The notes beneath the pieces were generated by a model, which had not been told where the DNA came from, did no database searches, and saw only the letters and a list, made by a program, of their open reading frames with translations. A stretch of DNA of 54,483 nt from Nitrospiraceae bacterium (GTDB lineage: Bacteria > Nitrospirota > Thermodesulfovibrionia > Thermodesulfovibrionales > UBA1546), in contig JAJFTJ010000020.1 in the NCBI GenBank assembly GCA_021373015.1, forward strand, positions 1-54,483, in the 5' to 3' direction. The translations under genes and the position numbers were made by a program. Of this stretch, positions 33,881-43,600 are shown piece by piece; position 1 is the first letter of the stretch; each line of letters begins with the position of its first letter.

Positions 33881-34303
33881 TTATGCTTCCTTTATTCTGA
33901 AAGTCCTGAAAAAATTTTTTACATCTATTACATCGTCAGCCGGGATATCAGCGCTGAATGTTACAAAATATGGCAGGCCGTTGGATACAAAGCCAATATT
34001 TTCATTTACAACTTCCCTTAATAACTCTAACTCAACCTCAACAATAACTAAACGCATATCTATTGATTTAGATTTCCCAGTTGAATAAACCTTTGAAAGG
34101 TCAACTGCAGGGATTACCTTGCCTCGAACCGGAACAACTCCGTAAATATAATCAGGAGCTGTCGGAACAGGAAAAACTGCGGATATATCCACAACTTCTC
34201 TCACCAGTTCAACTGGCAAAAGAAAATCTTTTTCGCCTACCTTAAATACACAATAGGTAGCTTGTGCGTGGGATTCTTGTTCCTGTTCTTGTTGTTTTTC
34301 CAC
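33881..34303 (-). CDS. CheW/PilI-like coupling protein
   Basis: A 140-residue CheW domain (YCVFKVGEKDFLLPVELVREVVDIS; YIYGVVPVRGKVIPAVDLSKVY). It links receptors to the CheA-type kinase. A short Gln/Glu-rich N-terminus precedes the domain. It overlaps the receiver gene by one base and ends 1 nt before the kinase gene. In Pil/Chp systems PilI has this role. Confidence 0.9.
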   Translation of the reverse strand: MEKQQEQEQESHAQATYCVFKVGEKDFLLPVELVREVVDISAVFPVPTAPDYIYGVVPVRGKVIPAVDLSKVYSTGKSKSIDMRLVIVEVELELLREVVNENIGFVSNGLPYFVTFSADIPADDVIDVKNFFRTFRIKEA

Positions 34304-34665
34304 TAACCCAGGTATTTTTTTACAGCAAGCAATAGGTCTTTTGGCTCACAGGGTTTTGTAAGATAATCATCTGCTCCTTGTTTCTGTCCCCAGAGCTTAT
34401 CGCTTGCCTGGTCTTTTGACGTGAGCATTATAACAGGGATCTTTTGCAATTTCTCATCCTTTTTTATATCCCTGCATATCTGGAAGCCATTTTTCTTTGG
34501 CATTACAACATCAAGAATTATAAGGTCAAATGGTTCACTCCTTATCATACGATCGGCTTCCTCTCCATCCATAGCTACTACCACACTGTGATTTGTATTG
34601 GCCAACACAGACTTAACAAACTGAATGTCTGTCGGGCTGTCTTCGGCAATAAGAATTTTTGCCAT
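34303..34665 (-). CDS. CheY/PilH-like single-domain response regulator
   Basis: A 120-residue receiver: acidic pair in ILIAEDSP, phosphorylated Asp52 (LIILDVVMPKKNG), Thr/Ser in MLTSKD and Lys in YLTKPCEP. It has no output domain, so it probably acts by protein binding, like PilG/PilH or CheY. GAGGATT precedes the ATG. Its stop overlaps the start of the CheW-like gene. Confidence 0.93.
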   Translation of the reverse strand: MAKILIAEDSPTDIQFVKSVLANTNHSVVVAMDGEEADRMIRSEPFDLIILDVVMPKKNGFQICRDIKKDEKLQKIPVIMLTSKDQASDKLWGQKQGADDYLTKPCEPKDLLLAVKKYLG

Positions 34666-34690
34666 TTAATCCTCCTTAATGGGTTAAACC

Positions 34691-35983
34691 CTACTTTTTC
34701 TTTAAAATCCCTACTTTAGTCAATGTATAAAAAATTCTCTTTGCTTCATGTTCGTCTATACTGCTTGCTCTAATTATATCATTAATCGTTCTCTTCCCGT
34801 CAACTAGTGAAAATACCTTTAATTCGTCTTTATCAAGATTAAGATCTTCCATACCTACATCAGTCATAAGTCTTATGAATACAATACTATTATCCTGAAA
34901 CATTTTGGCTGCAAATTTGCGTTCATCAACACGTCTTGCCCCCTCAAGTATAAGCTGCGAAGCCTTAATCCTTATTTTTATGTCAGAAAAATGTTCTGGT
35001 ATCGGCATTTTTTCAAAAAAGAAATTGCCTGACTCAAGTTCCATAGCAGAATATATAGCATCATATGTTTTTTCACTAAGTATGGACATTATCTGATCTT
35101 CTGTTACCATGCCTTCCTTGACAAATGCCCTGAGTATTGGTATCCCCGTATCTTTTGATAATTTATATGCCTTATTAAAATCTTCCTTGGATATATTTAT
35201 TCTCTTTTCCAACACATCTCCGGAAAGAAAACTTACACCCTGTTTGCTGGTAGAAGCATAAAATATACTGCCCTTATCAAAAAATATTTCCGAACTTAGT
35301 GCAGATGAAAAAACAGAAAGTTTTCCTGTTGATTTTGTGGTGTCAACAAGCTGAAGTATATCAAAAAGGCTGAATTCAGCAAGATTTCCTGAAATTGTTA
35401 TATCAGTTGTCTTGATAACGCCTGTCTGCTTAAGAATATCAGAAATACTTTTCTGAAGCATCGATGGAAATTCCTTGTAAAAATATCTTCTGAGAATCCT
35501 GTCAATATCTTCGCTGATATTAACTGAGAAACGTTTTTCTGTCTCACCTTCTTCCGGCTGTTCTGCTGCAATGTCTTGAGCGCTTTTCTGAGCTTCTGCC
35601 TCTGCCTTTTGCTGCGCATTAACTAAAGAGTTTACTTTTTCTACAAGCTGCTCAGGCTGAAACGGCTTGATAAAATAATCAACCACACCGAATTTCTCAG
35701 TAAATTTTTCTCCGACATCCTCCCCTTTTGCTGTAATCAGGATTATAGGAACATCTTTGAGGAATGGGTTGCACCTTGCCATCTTACAAAACTGGTAACC
35801 ATTCATTCGCGGCATTATAAAATCAACCAGTATCACTGAAGGTAGAACCTCTTCTGCAAGCTTAATGCCGTCTTCTCCATTTTCTGCAGAATAGACTTTA
35901 TATCCTTCTTCTGTAAGTACGAGTTCAGCAAGTTTTCTTACTGTGGGGCTGTCGTCTATGACAATGACTCTACCTTTTTCCAT
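34691..35983 (-). CDS. Response regulator with a DUF4388 (PATAN) output domain
   Basis: A 430-residue protein with a receiver at 1-120 (Asp54 in LVDFIMPRMNG; Lys in YFIKPFQP) and an acidic/Gln-rich linker. A DUF4388 domain starts around 200 (LAEFSLFDILQLVDTTKSTGKLSV; IFFDKGSIFYAS), and a C-terminal winged-helix-like segment (VDGKRTINDIIRASSIDEHEAKRIFYTL) ends the protein. PATAN-type regulators control pili or exopolysaccharide in cyanobacteria and Deltaproteobacteria. It is the first gene of the operon, AGGAGGATG being its ribosome site region. Confidence 0.85.
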   Translation of the reverse strand: MEKGRVIVIDDSPTVRKLAELVLTEEGYKVYSAENGEDGIKLAEEVLPSVILVDFIMPRMNGYQFCKMARCNPFLKDVPIILITAKGEDVGEKFTEKFGVVDYFIKPFQPEQLVEKVNSLVNAQQKAEAEAQKSAQDIAAEQPEEGETEKRFSVNISEDIDRILRRYFYKEFPSMLQKSISDILKQTGVIKTTDITISGNLAEFSLFDILQLVDTTKSTGKLSVFSSALSSEIFFDKGSIFYASTSKQGVSFLSGDVLEKRINISKEDFNKAYKLSKDTGIPILRAFVKEGMVTEDQIMSILSEKTYDAIYSAMELESGNFFFEKMPIPEHFSDIKIRIKASQLILEGARRVDERKFAAKMFQDNSIVFIRLMTDVGMEDLNLDKDELKVFSLVDGKRTINDIIRASSIDEHEAKRIFYTLTKVGILKKK

Positions 35984-36229
35984 TCATCCTCCTAACAGGA
36001 TGGTTTTTCTTAAAATACAGAAGCAGTATTTATGCTTGTTTGAAAAAAGAATTTTTCTTGTAATTTAATGTCATAGACATAACAACTTGCCTCTTATTAA
36101 TGCACTATAAATTAATTCCTGACATCTAATATATCTACAACTTTATAAATAATTATAGCATATCATTTACATAAACTATACACTTGTAATTAGGTCTATC
36201 TTTTTTTTGACATTTAGCTTTTTGGGGTC

Positions 36230-36258
36230 TTGACAAACATATAAATTGCTGGCATATT
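36230..36258 (+). promoter_or_regulatory. Promoter of the RRM protein gene
   Basis: -35 TTGACA at 36230-36235 and -10 CATATT at 36253-36258 with a 17-nt spacer. The predicted start near 36265 leaves a leader of about 90 nt. Confidence 0.45.
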
Positions 36259-36310
36259 TTAGTCATAGTTCAGAGATAGTATGTTGAAATATTAAATTAT
36301 ATATCGATAT

Positions 36311-36345
36311 TCCCCAGGGCATATGTTCTGGGATTTTCTTTTTTT
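36311..36345 (+). promoter_or_regulatory. Leader hairpin with T-tract before the RRM gene (possible attenuator)
   Basis: CCCAG (36313-36317) pairs with CTGGG (36328-36332) around a 10-nt loop containing CATATG. The stem is followed by TTTTCTTTTTTT and then the GGAGGAAG ribosome site. The structure is terminator-like but short. It may act as an attenuator or a protein-binding stem for the RRM protein it precedes. Confidence 0.4.
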
Positions 36346-36354
36346 GGAGGAAGA

Positions 36355-36660
36355 ATGGGTAAAAGGCTGTATGTGGGAAACATCTCTTATCAGGCATCAG
36401 AGGAAGATTTGAAAACGTTTTTTTCATCAGCAGGAGAGGTTGTTGCAACAAAGCTCATAAAGGACGGTGCAACCGGCAGATCAAGAGGATTTGGTTTTGT
36501 TGAGATGAACACAGATGAGGAAGCAAAAAAAGCCATTGAAACTCTGAACGGCAGCAGTTTTCTGGAAAGGGAAATTGTTGTTAACGAAGCCAAGCCTTTC
36601 AGCAAAAAAGAGCGTTCCTCTTCTTCAAGAGGAAGAGACAACACAAGGGAGAGAAGATAA
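36355..36660 (+). CDS. RRM-domain RNA-binding protein
   Basis: A 101-residue single RNA-recognition motif protein: RNP2 LYVGNI near the start, RNP1 RGFGFVEM at about 43-50, and a basic Ser/Arg-rich tail (RSSSSRGRDNTRERR). Such glycine- or arginine-tailed RRM proteins are often cold-induced in bacteria. GGAGGAAG precedes the ATG. It is convergent with the DUF89 gene and has a long leader with a hairpin. Confidence 0.92.
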   Translation: MGKRLYVGNISYQASEEDLKTFFSSAGEVVATKLIKDGATGRSRGFGFVEMNTDEEAKKAIETLNGSSFLEREIVVNEAKPFSKKERSSSSRGRDNTRERR

Positions 36661-36671
36661 ACAGAAACCTT

Positions 36672-37517
36672 TCAGGACTTCTTCAGAAGCATAGAACTTT
36701 TAGATAATCCCAGTTCTCTAGAAACAACATCGCACTTGGACTGAAACAGGTAAAATATTTCTTTTTTCGTGCCTGTGAGGGTCTCAAAATTTCCCTGTCC
36801 TTTGCTGATCACAAACGGTGCGTTTTCAAAAATGTCCTGAAACTCTCTAGATGTCCACTCAAGAATTGTCCCTACGGCATCACAGCCGTTATCTATCACT
36901 TTGCAGACATCAACAAGTCCTGTTTCCTTTGCGTCTTCTATTGTAGAATCATTAATCACAGCTGAACCCTTTGCAACAGCAGTAACATTTTTGCCAAGAG
37001 AAAGAAGCGTCTCGATAAGAATCCTGTCAAAAACTATTTCGCCTGCATTATCAAGGAGATAAAGAATTTTTTCAGCCTCCATGATCTCATTCTTAAAGTC
37101 AAAATAGTCGTCAACAGTTATTGAGGAGTTTAATGCTATGTCCACTGTTCCTTCTATATCCACCGATGTGAATATGCCGAAGTCTATAACATTGCCTGCA
37201 ATAGCAAGTCTTGCTGCGGTCCATAAAGGGTCAGGACTCAAATCAACCTGCTTTTTCAGGAAAGGATACAGCCTGAGCGCTATCTGGTTATATTCAGATT
37301 TTATATCTTTAAACGGATCTAAACCAATTAGATCACGTATCTTTCTGTGAAGAAAGGTTGTTGTATGAGCAGGGGTCTTTGAGGTATCAACTTCGGATAT
37401 TTCCTCTATTACCCTCTTTAAAATTCTTTCTCTCTTTTGCTCATCCTTGGTGCCAAGTCTTGATGCAATGTTTGTCTGCTTTAAAAAACAAGGATAACAG
37501 TCCAGATGAATTTTCAT
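36672..37517 (-). CDS. DUF89-family metal-dependent damage-control phosphatase
   Basis: A 281-residue protein of the DUF89/ARMT1 type: N-terminal LDCYPCFLKQT cysteines and LLDNAGEIVFDRILIETL with the metal-binding Asp-Asn, followed by GSAVINDSTIEDA and FVISKGQGNFETL. Relatives are metal-dependent phosphatases that remove damaged sugar-phosphate metabolites. The substrate is unknown. It overlaps purE by 4 nt and is the last gene of the long minus-strand cluster. Confidence 0.85.
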   Translation of the reverse strand: MKIHLDCYPCFLKQTNIASRLGTKDEQKRERILKRVIEEISEVDTSKTPAHTTTFLHRKIRDLIGLDPFKDIKSEYNQIALRLYPFLKKQVDLSPDPLWTAARLAIAGNVIDFGIFTSVDIEGTVDIALNSSITVDDYFDFKNEIMEAEKILYLLDNAGEIVFDRILIETLLSLGKNVTAVAKGSAVINDSTIEDAKETGLVDVCKVIDNGCDAVGTILEWTSREFQDIFENAPFVISKGQGNFETLTGTKKEIFYLFQSKCDVVSRELGLSKSSMLLKKS

Positions 37518-38011
37518 TTTTTGGCGTTCAAATCCTCAGCCTTTTTCTCAATTTTTTCTTCCATCTTCTTTTTATATTTTTTCAGTTTTTCAGCAATATT
37601 TTTATCTTTTATCCCTATTATCTCAGCTGCAAGTATCCCTGCATTCTTTGCTCCAGCCTTTCCCACTGCCATTGCTGCAACAGGAACTCCGGGAGGCATC
37701 TGCACAATAGAGAATAATGAATCAAATCCCTGCAAAGGAGATGAGTCTATAGGTACGCCTATTACTGGGAGTATTGTATGCGCTGCGATTACTCCTGCAA
37801 GGTGAGCTGCCGCGCCTGCGCCTGCAATGATTACATTGACGCCGTTATCTTCAGCTTCTTTCGTGAGCATTACAACTCTTTTAGGAGAACGATGAGCAGA
37901 AGCCACAGTCATGCTAAATGCAATGCCAAATTCATCCAATACATTTGCTGTGTGCTCCATGACTGACATATCAGAATCGCTCCCCATCAATATCAATACC
38001 TGCGGCTTCAT
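37514..38011 (-). CDS. purE: N5-carboxyaminoimidazole ribonucleotide mutase (class I PurE)
   Basis: A 165-residue PurE that converts N5-CAIR to CAIR in purine synthesis. It has LMGSDSDMSVM, ASAHRSPKRV (active-site His), AGAGAAAHLAGVIAAHT and SSPLQGFDSLFSIVQMPPGVPVA. A Lys/Glu-rich C-terminal tail of about 25 residues is added. PurK is not in this cluster. It overlaps the DUF89 gene and sits 33 nt after purD. Confidence 0.95.
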   Translation of the reverse strand: MKPQVLILMGSDSDMSVMEHTANVLDEFGIAFSMTVASAHRSPKRVVMLTKEAEDNGVNVIIAGAGAAAHLAGVIAAHTILPVIGVPIDSSPLQGFDSLFSIVQMPPGVPVAAMAVGKAGAKNAGILAAEIIGIKDKNIAEKLKKYKKKMEEKIEKKAEDLNAKK

Positions 38012-38044
38012 AAAATTACCTCCTTGCAGCTCTTCTGAATTTTA

Positions 38045-39316
38045 TTATCTTTTAAGCGCCCTGTTGGCAATATCTTTTCTGTAATGCATTCCGTCAAAGT
38101 GAATCTTTTGAGCAGCCTCATAAGCTCTGTCTCTTGCATCTTTTATATCATTTCCAAGAGCTGTTATCCCAAGGACTCTTCCGCCAGATGTTGTAATTTT
38201 ATTATTGTTAAATGACGTTCCTGCATGAAATACATATGTATTATCCATCTTTTTTACATCATCTAAGCCGTTAATTATCTTACCGTTTTCATAAGACCCC
38301 GGATATCCCTTTGATGCTGCAACAATACATACAGAGGCATCAGCGCTCCATTCAAGATCGATAAGTCCCAGCTTCTCATCAGCTATTGCAAGAGCTATAT
38401 CAACTAGGTCAGTCTTTAGTCTCATTAGAACAGGCTGGGTCTCGGGATCTCCTAATCTGCAGTTGTACTCCAGAACTTTCGGCTGGTTATCCTTAATCAT
38501 CAATCCTGCATAAAGAATCCCTTTGAATTTTATGCCTTCTGAACGAAGCCCCTTTATTGTAGGCCGCATTACCTTTTCCATTATTACTGTTTCAAGTTCT
38601 TTTGTTACAACAGGAGCAGGACTGTATGCTCCCATCCCGCCTGTATTAGGTCCTTTATCATCATCAAAAATTCTCTTGTGATCCTGTGAGCTAACCATCG
38701 GCAGAATAACATTGCCGTCAGTAAAAGCCATGAAAGATGCCTCTTCACCTTCCAGACATTCTTCAACTATTACGCGGTCCCCTGCATCTCCGAATGCTCG
38801 GTCTTTCATTATCAAACGAAGTCCATCTAATGCTTCATCAACTGTATTTGCGATAATAACGCCTTTACCGGCTGCTAACCCGTCAGCCTTAATTACTAAA
38901 GGCGCCCCTTTCATTCTTACGTAATCCTCTGCATGCAGATAGGATGAAAAGACCTTGTATTCAGCTGTCGGGATACCATAGCGTTTCATAATGTCTTTTG
39001 AAAAAACCTTGCTCGCCTCGAGCTGTGCTGCTTTTAAATTAGGTCCTATTATCTTTTTTCCTTCTTTTTCGAATACATCAACAATACCTTTAGAAAGCGG
39101 TGCCTCAGGACCTACTATTGTGAGATCAATTCCTTCATATTTTGCAAAACCAACAAGAGATTCAAAATTATTGTTATCAACATCAATACATTCTGCAAGC
39201 TCTGCTATTCCTGCATTACCCGGACAGCAGTATATTTTGTCAACTCGTCTGCTCTGGGAAAGCTTCCAAACAATTGCGTGTTCTCTTCCTCCGCTGCCAA
39301 TAACAAGAATATTCAT
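38045..39316 (-). CDS. purD: Phosphoribosylamine-glycine ligase
   Basis: A 423-residue ATP-grasp enzyme that makes GAR from phosphoribosylamine and glycine. It has MNILVIGSGGREHAIVWKL, GPEAPLSKGIVD, PLVIKADGLAAGKGV, SQDHKRIFDDDKGPNTGGMGAYSPAP and EYNCRLGDPETQPVL. Length and motifs are normal. AGGGAGG is upstream, within the 25-nt gap after purH. Confidence 0.97.
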   Translation of the reverse strand: MNILVIGSGGREHAIVWKLSQSRRVDKIYCCPGNAGIAELAECIDVDNNNFESLVGFAKYEGIDLTIVGPEAPLSKGIVDVFEKEGKKIIGPNLKAAQLEASKVFSKDIMKRYGIPTAEYKVFSSYLHAEDYVRMKGAPLVIKADGLAAGKGVIIANTVDEALDGLRLIMKDRAFGDAGDRVIVEECLEGEEASFMAFTDGNVILPMVSSQDHKRIFDDDKGPNTGGMGAYSPAPVVTKELETVIMEKVMRPTIKGLRSEGIKFKGILYAGLMIKDNQPKVLEYNCRLGDPETQPVLMRLKTDLVDIALAIADEKLGLIDLEWSADASVCIVAASKGYPGSYENGKIINGLDDVKKMDNTYVFHAGTSFNNNKITTSGGRVLGITALGNDIKDARDRAYEAAQKIHFDGMHYRKDIANRALKR

Positions 39317-39341
39317 CGATTATTATCTGCCTCCCTATAAG

Positions 39342-39941
39342 TCATTGACCAGCTGTCTTTGTAAGATAATCTGCAATTGCATTGTCATATTTTGATGTTA
39401 GTCTGAATACCTTCATAGCAAGTTCTAGCCTCGTTTTATAACTGATGTCGCCTTTATTTTCCTTCATCTCTTTTAAAATTTTTTCATAATCACTGCTGTC
39501 AGTAACCACAGCAACATCCTTGAAATTCTTTGAAGCAGAACGAAGCATTGTCGGACCCCCGATATCTATATTTTCGATTGCTTCTGCAAATTTTACATCA
39601 GGTTTTGCTATTGTCCGTTCAAAAGGATAAAGATTCACAACAACCATATCTATAAGTTCTATGCCATATTCTTTTATATCTTCCATATCCTTTGGGTTGT
39701 CTCTTCTCGAAAGCAGCCCTCCATGAACCTTTGGATGAAGCGTTTTAAGCCTGCCATCAAGCATTTCAGGAAACCCTGTGTAGTCAGAAACATCTTTTAC
39801 AGGCACTCCTGCATCACGCAGAGCCCTTGCAGTTCCTCCTGTTGAAAGTATCTCAATACCCAGAGAATGGAGACCTTTTACAAATTCCGGTAATTCTTTT
39901 TTGTCTGATACGCTGACAAGTGCTCTTTTGATCTTTGGCAT
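39342..39941 (-). CDS. purH: IMP cyclohydrolase domain of PurH only (no AICAR transformylase)
   Basis: A 199-residue protein equal to the N-terminal MGS-like IMP cyclohydrolase half of Pur[50 protein letters not shown] and [18 protein letters not shown]. It ends YLTKTAGQ exactly where the AICAR transformylase domain normally begins; full PurH is about 520 residues. The next gene, purD, starts 25 nt later, so no hidden C-terminal half follows. Either the transformylase is a separate gene elsewhere or another enzyme replaces it. AGGGGGATTAG precedes the ATG. Confidence 0.9.
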   Translation of the reverse strand: MPKIKRALVSVSDKKELPEFVKGLHSLGIEILSTGGTARALRDAGVPVKDVSDYTGFPEMLDGRLKTLHPKVHGGLLSRRDNPKDMEDIKEYGIELIDMVVVNLYPFERTIAKPDVKFAEAIENIDIGGPTMLRSASKNFKDVAVVTDSSDYEKILKEMKENKGDISYKTRLELAMKVFRLTSKYDNAIADYLTKTAGQ

Positions 39942-39978
39942 CTAATCCCCCTAAACATTTTTTATCCAAAAATTATTT

Positions 39979-40665
39979 TTATTTTATATATCCGTCGCTC
40001 AAAAGACTTGCGTGTTTGTTTTCTCCTATTATTACATGATCTATAACTTTTATTCCCACTATCTCCCCTGTCTTTACAAGCCGCTCGGTAATAGCAATAT
40101 CGTCCTTGCTCGGAGTTGGATCGCCGCTTGGATGATTGTGAACAAAGATTACCGATGCAGCAGACTCTGATATCGCATCCCTGAATGCTTCACGAGGATG
40201 TATCATCGAACTGGTGAGTGTGCCCTCTGAAATTCTGTGATTCTTGAATGCCCTGTTTTTTGCATCAAGCAGAGAACAAAAAAGAACCTCTTTCTTAAGA
40301 TTAACCAGCATTGGGTGATAAAATGCAAAAACATCCTTGCTCGAAGAAAACACCGGGCATTTCTCTTCAGTTTCTCTAAGCATTCTTTTCCCAAGTTCCA
40401 GGGCTGCTTTTATCTGAGCAGCCTTTGCCGTGCCTATGCCCTTTAATGATGAGAAATCTTTTATTGAGGCATTATCGATTTTTTTAAGACTTTTAAATAA
40501 ATCAAGCATCTCAATCGCAAGGTCAATCGCGCTTTTTTTACCGCTGCCTGTTCTAAGAATTATTGCAAGCAGCTGTGAATCAGATAAAGCAGATGCTCCA
40601 TGTTTGAGCAGTCTTTCTCTTGGTCTCTCTTCCTCAGGCCAGTCTTTTATACTTTTGTAAGCCAT
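39979..40665 (-). CDS. radC: RadC-family JAB-domain protein
   Basis: A 228-residue RadC-like protein with an N-terminal helix-hairpin-helix region (DWPEEERPRERLLKHGASALSD, then SLKGIGTAKAAQIKAALELG) and a JAB/MPN metalloprotease-like domain with Glu in SEGTL and the HNHPSGDPTPSKDD metal motif. The historical link to DNA repair is weak, and its reaction is unsettled. It lies 33 nt after the FN3 protein gene and 37 nt before purH. Confidence 0.92.
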   Translation of the reverse strand: MAYKSIKDWPEEERPRERLLKHGASALSDSQLLAIILRTGSGKKSAIDLAIEMLDLFKSLKKIDNASIKDFSSLKGIGTAKAAQIKAALELGKRMLRETEEKCPVFSSSKDVFAFYHPMLVNLKKEVLFCSLLDAKNRAFKNHRISEGTLTSSMIHPREAFRDAISESAASVIFVHNHPSGDPTPSKDDIAITERLVKTGEIVGIKVIDHVIIGENKHASLLSDGYIK

Positions 40666-40698
40666 GGAGCAAAGTGAAAATGTTAGATTCTTTATTCC

Positions 40699-43600
40699 TT
40701 ACTGAAGAGCTGTCTCTATTTCTTCAGATGGTTCGCTCTCCATATTGTCTTTATCAACAGCCGTTATACTAAGCTTGACTGATTTTGGTTTGTCTTCAAG
40801 TTTTATATCAACAGCATTATTCTTAGAGTTTACTATAAGGGTATTTTTCAACCAGCCCTTTTTATAAATATTATATCCTATGATGTCGCTCTCTTTGTTC
40901 GCATCCCATTTTAGCTGTATCTTTCCTTCACGAAATTCTGCCTTAAGCCCAGTCGGAGGCTTTGGAAGAGATTTTGTGAAAGCGCTTACAATACTCGAAA
41001 GCTCGCCCTCAAGTCCGTCTGAATCAACTGCTCTTATCGCGTAAGAATATTTTGTGTTATCCTTCAAATCTGTCTCTACAAATGTATTTTTATCAGCCTT
41101 TACTTTTACAAATGGAGAGCCATCGACAGTATTTCCAGAAGCTCGGTATATCCAGTACTCCGTTAAATCTTTTTCTTCACTCTTGTTCCATTTAAGAACA
41201 ACCTTTTTTGCAAGATTGCTTTCAGCAGAAAAATCTTTCGGGACATTCGGTCTCCTCTTTGTCTCTGCAGAAACAGATTTTGATAGAGCGCCTAAAATTT
41301 CAATGTCTTTTATTGAATAAAAACTGGCAACAATGTAATGATACTTCTTTCCGTCCATCAATCCTTTTGCATCAATGAATTGATTCTTGCTCGTCCTTGC
41401 TATCTCAGTGAAATCACCTGACTCCTTTTCGTTCTTGTATATCGCATATCCTGCGACATCCGGATCAGCATGTTTATCCCACTGTATCATTATGCTTTTT
41501 GCCATACCGCTGTATGCACGAATGCTGGAAGGCGGTGCAGGCCCCTCCTTTGTTTTTGCAGCAACTGTTTTCGAGAATTCTCCTAATGAACCAAATCTGC
41601 TTTTCCCTGTTATTCTGTAGTAATAGGTCTTCCCGTCCTTAAGTCCTTCTCTGTCAATAAAATCATTGTTGTCCCTTGAAATATTGCCAACTTCTATGAA
41701 GCTGCCGTCTGCTGATTCTGCCCGGTAAATTATATATTTTTCTATATCAGGATCCTGTTTTGCAATATCCCATACAAGATGCACCTCGCGTATTCTTATC
41801 CCATCAGCTTTTATATCTGTTGGAGGAAGGACGCCTTTTTTTGTTCTTGCCTGAAAAACATCTGACATTATTCCATCAGTATCCAAAATATTGTACGCAG
41901 TTATTTTGTAAAAAAATGTCTGGCCTTCTTTCATATCATCAGAGTCCTCAAATAAAGTATTATCCCTTCCTGAGATATCTGCTATCTTTTGATAGTTTCC
42001 GTCTTTTGAGGAAGATTTAAATATTCTGTATCCTTTTATTTCAGGCTCACGGTTCGGACTCCATTTCAAAACTATCTTTGTTGCATGGATGCCTTCTGTA
42101 GAAATTCCCGAGGGTGCAGATACTTTTTTTCTTATCCTGTCGTTCTTAGCAATCGGAATGACAAGGTCTTCTGCCATTGCATAGGAAGTGCTTGGAAGAA
42201 GTTCTGCAACTTTAATCGTTCCAAGAAATATTTCTTCTATCTGCAGAAGCTCGCCTGTCTTCGGGTCTCTGAGCTCTTTGTTTGCTCTGAAAACAATATA
42301 TCTGTCTTCTTTCTTAACATTATCTACAGTTCCAAGGGAAATAGTGATCCTGTTTTTTTCAGCATCAACATCAAGCACAAAGCCCTCTGTATAAGGCTCA
42401 AGACTTATTATCTTGACCCTGTAAGGCGTTTCTTTGTTCCCTGATGTTTCGCAATTGTTCTGCAGGTCGCACGCAAATATGTAATATTCAAGCACTGCAT
42501 CTTTTTTCAGATAAAGCTCAGGGATCATTGCCTCATATATTCCCTTTAGAGGGTTTATCATTTTTATATTCTGATAATTCATTTCTCCCTGTATCTTCAA
42601 CATCAGCGAAGCGTCACCAACAGCCTGATTGTCAACAATCCTTGCCCTGATAAAGTTTTTGTTCTCTTTTATTGCTTTAATCGGAGGTTCAAATATTATC
42701 TCAGGCTTCTGTGTATCAGTTTCAAAAAGCATCTCGTTTATTTCAGATATCTTGTCTTTTGCAACGATAACTGTTATTTCTTTTTCTTTGTATCCTGCTT
42801 TTCTAAGTTTTAGAATATGCTGAATTGCAGGGATTGAAGTAATACTCATCGGGGTTATCCCAATATTTTTGTCATCCATGATAATCTCTGCGCCAGGAGG
42901 ATCAGTCTTGACATTAAGCCCTCCTGTGTAAGAATTAAGACGAAATGCCTTTTCCGTTAAAGAACCTTTTATTTCAATTGTGTCTTTTTGATCCTCATAA
43001 CCATCTTTTATAATCCTGATCTTATGAACACCCAGCGCAACATCTTCTATTATCAATGGTGTTTTGCCCTTTGATATATCATCCAAAAATACTTCAGCAT
43101 TATCAGGTGTTGATACGATTTTGAGAATATAGTTTGCATTGCCGAGTTTTACATTAACATCTGCTATCTCCCTGCCGTTGACAAGGACTTTCCGTGTAAT
43201 CTCTCCAAATCCAGGTTTGGAAATGACAATAGTATGTTCGCCGGAATTTATATCCTTTAGAGTTAAAGGAGTTACGCCCGCCATTTTGCCGTCAAGCATA
43301 ACACTTGCAGAAGAAGGATCTGAGACAACAGATATAGAACCTGTGCTCTGGAAATCAGCAATAACATTTATGTTTTTGCCTGGAGCTAACTGGATTGTTT
43401 TAACATATTCGTTGCTTTGAGATACAACTTTTACAGTATATGTGCCGGGATGCAGACTGCGCATAACAAGAGGGGCATTCCCTTTTTTTGTATCATCCAG
43501 AAAAACCTCAGCATCAGGAGAATTTGATTTGACTGTGATTGTTCCAAGGTTCTGGGAGACCACCTCATTGTAAAGAGATATTACTTTTGGCGGATACTGC

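Larger units (their letters stand above)
35984..36354. other. 371-bp AT-rich intergenic region with divergent promoters
   Basis: No coding frame is supported. On the minus strand a TATAAT (36152-36157) could be the -10 of the chemosensory operon, though its -35 is poor. On the plus strand TTGACA (36230-36235), 17 nt and CATATT (36253-36258) is a plausible promoter for the RRM gene, giving a leader of about 90 nt. That leader contains a hairpin with a T-tract just before the ribosome site. Confidence 0.5.

Noticed and set aside
39317-39345. Frameshift explaining the missing half of PurH
   Set aside because: Only 25 nt separate the purH stop from the purD start and they contain the purD ribosome site, so there is no room for a broken transformylase domain.
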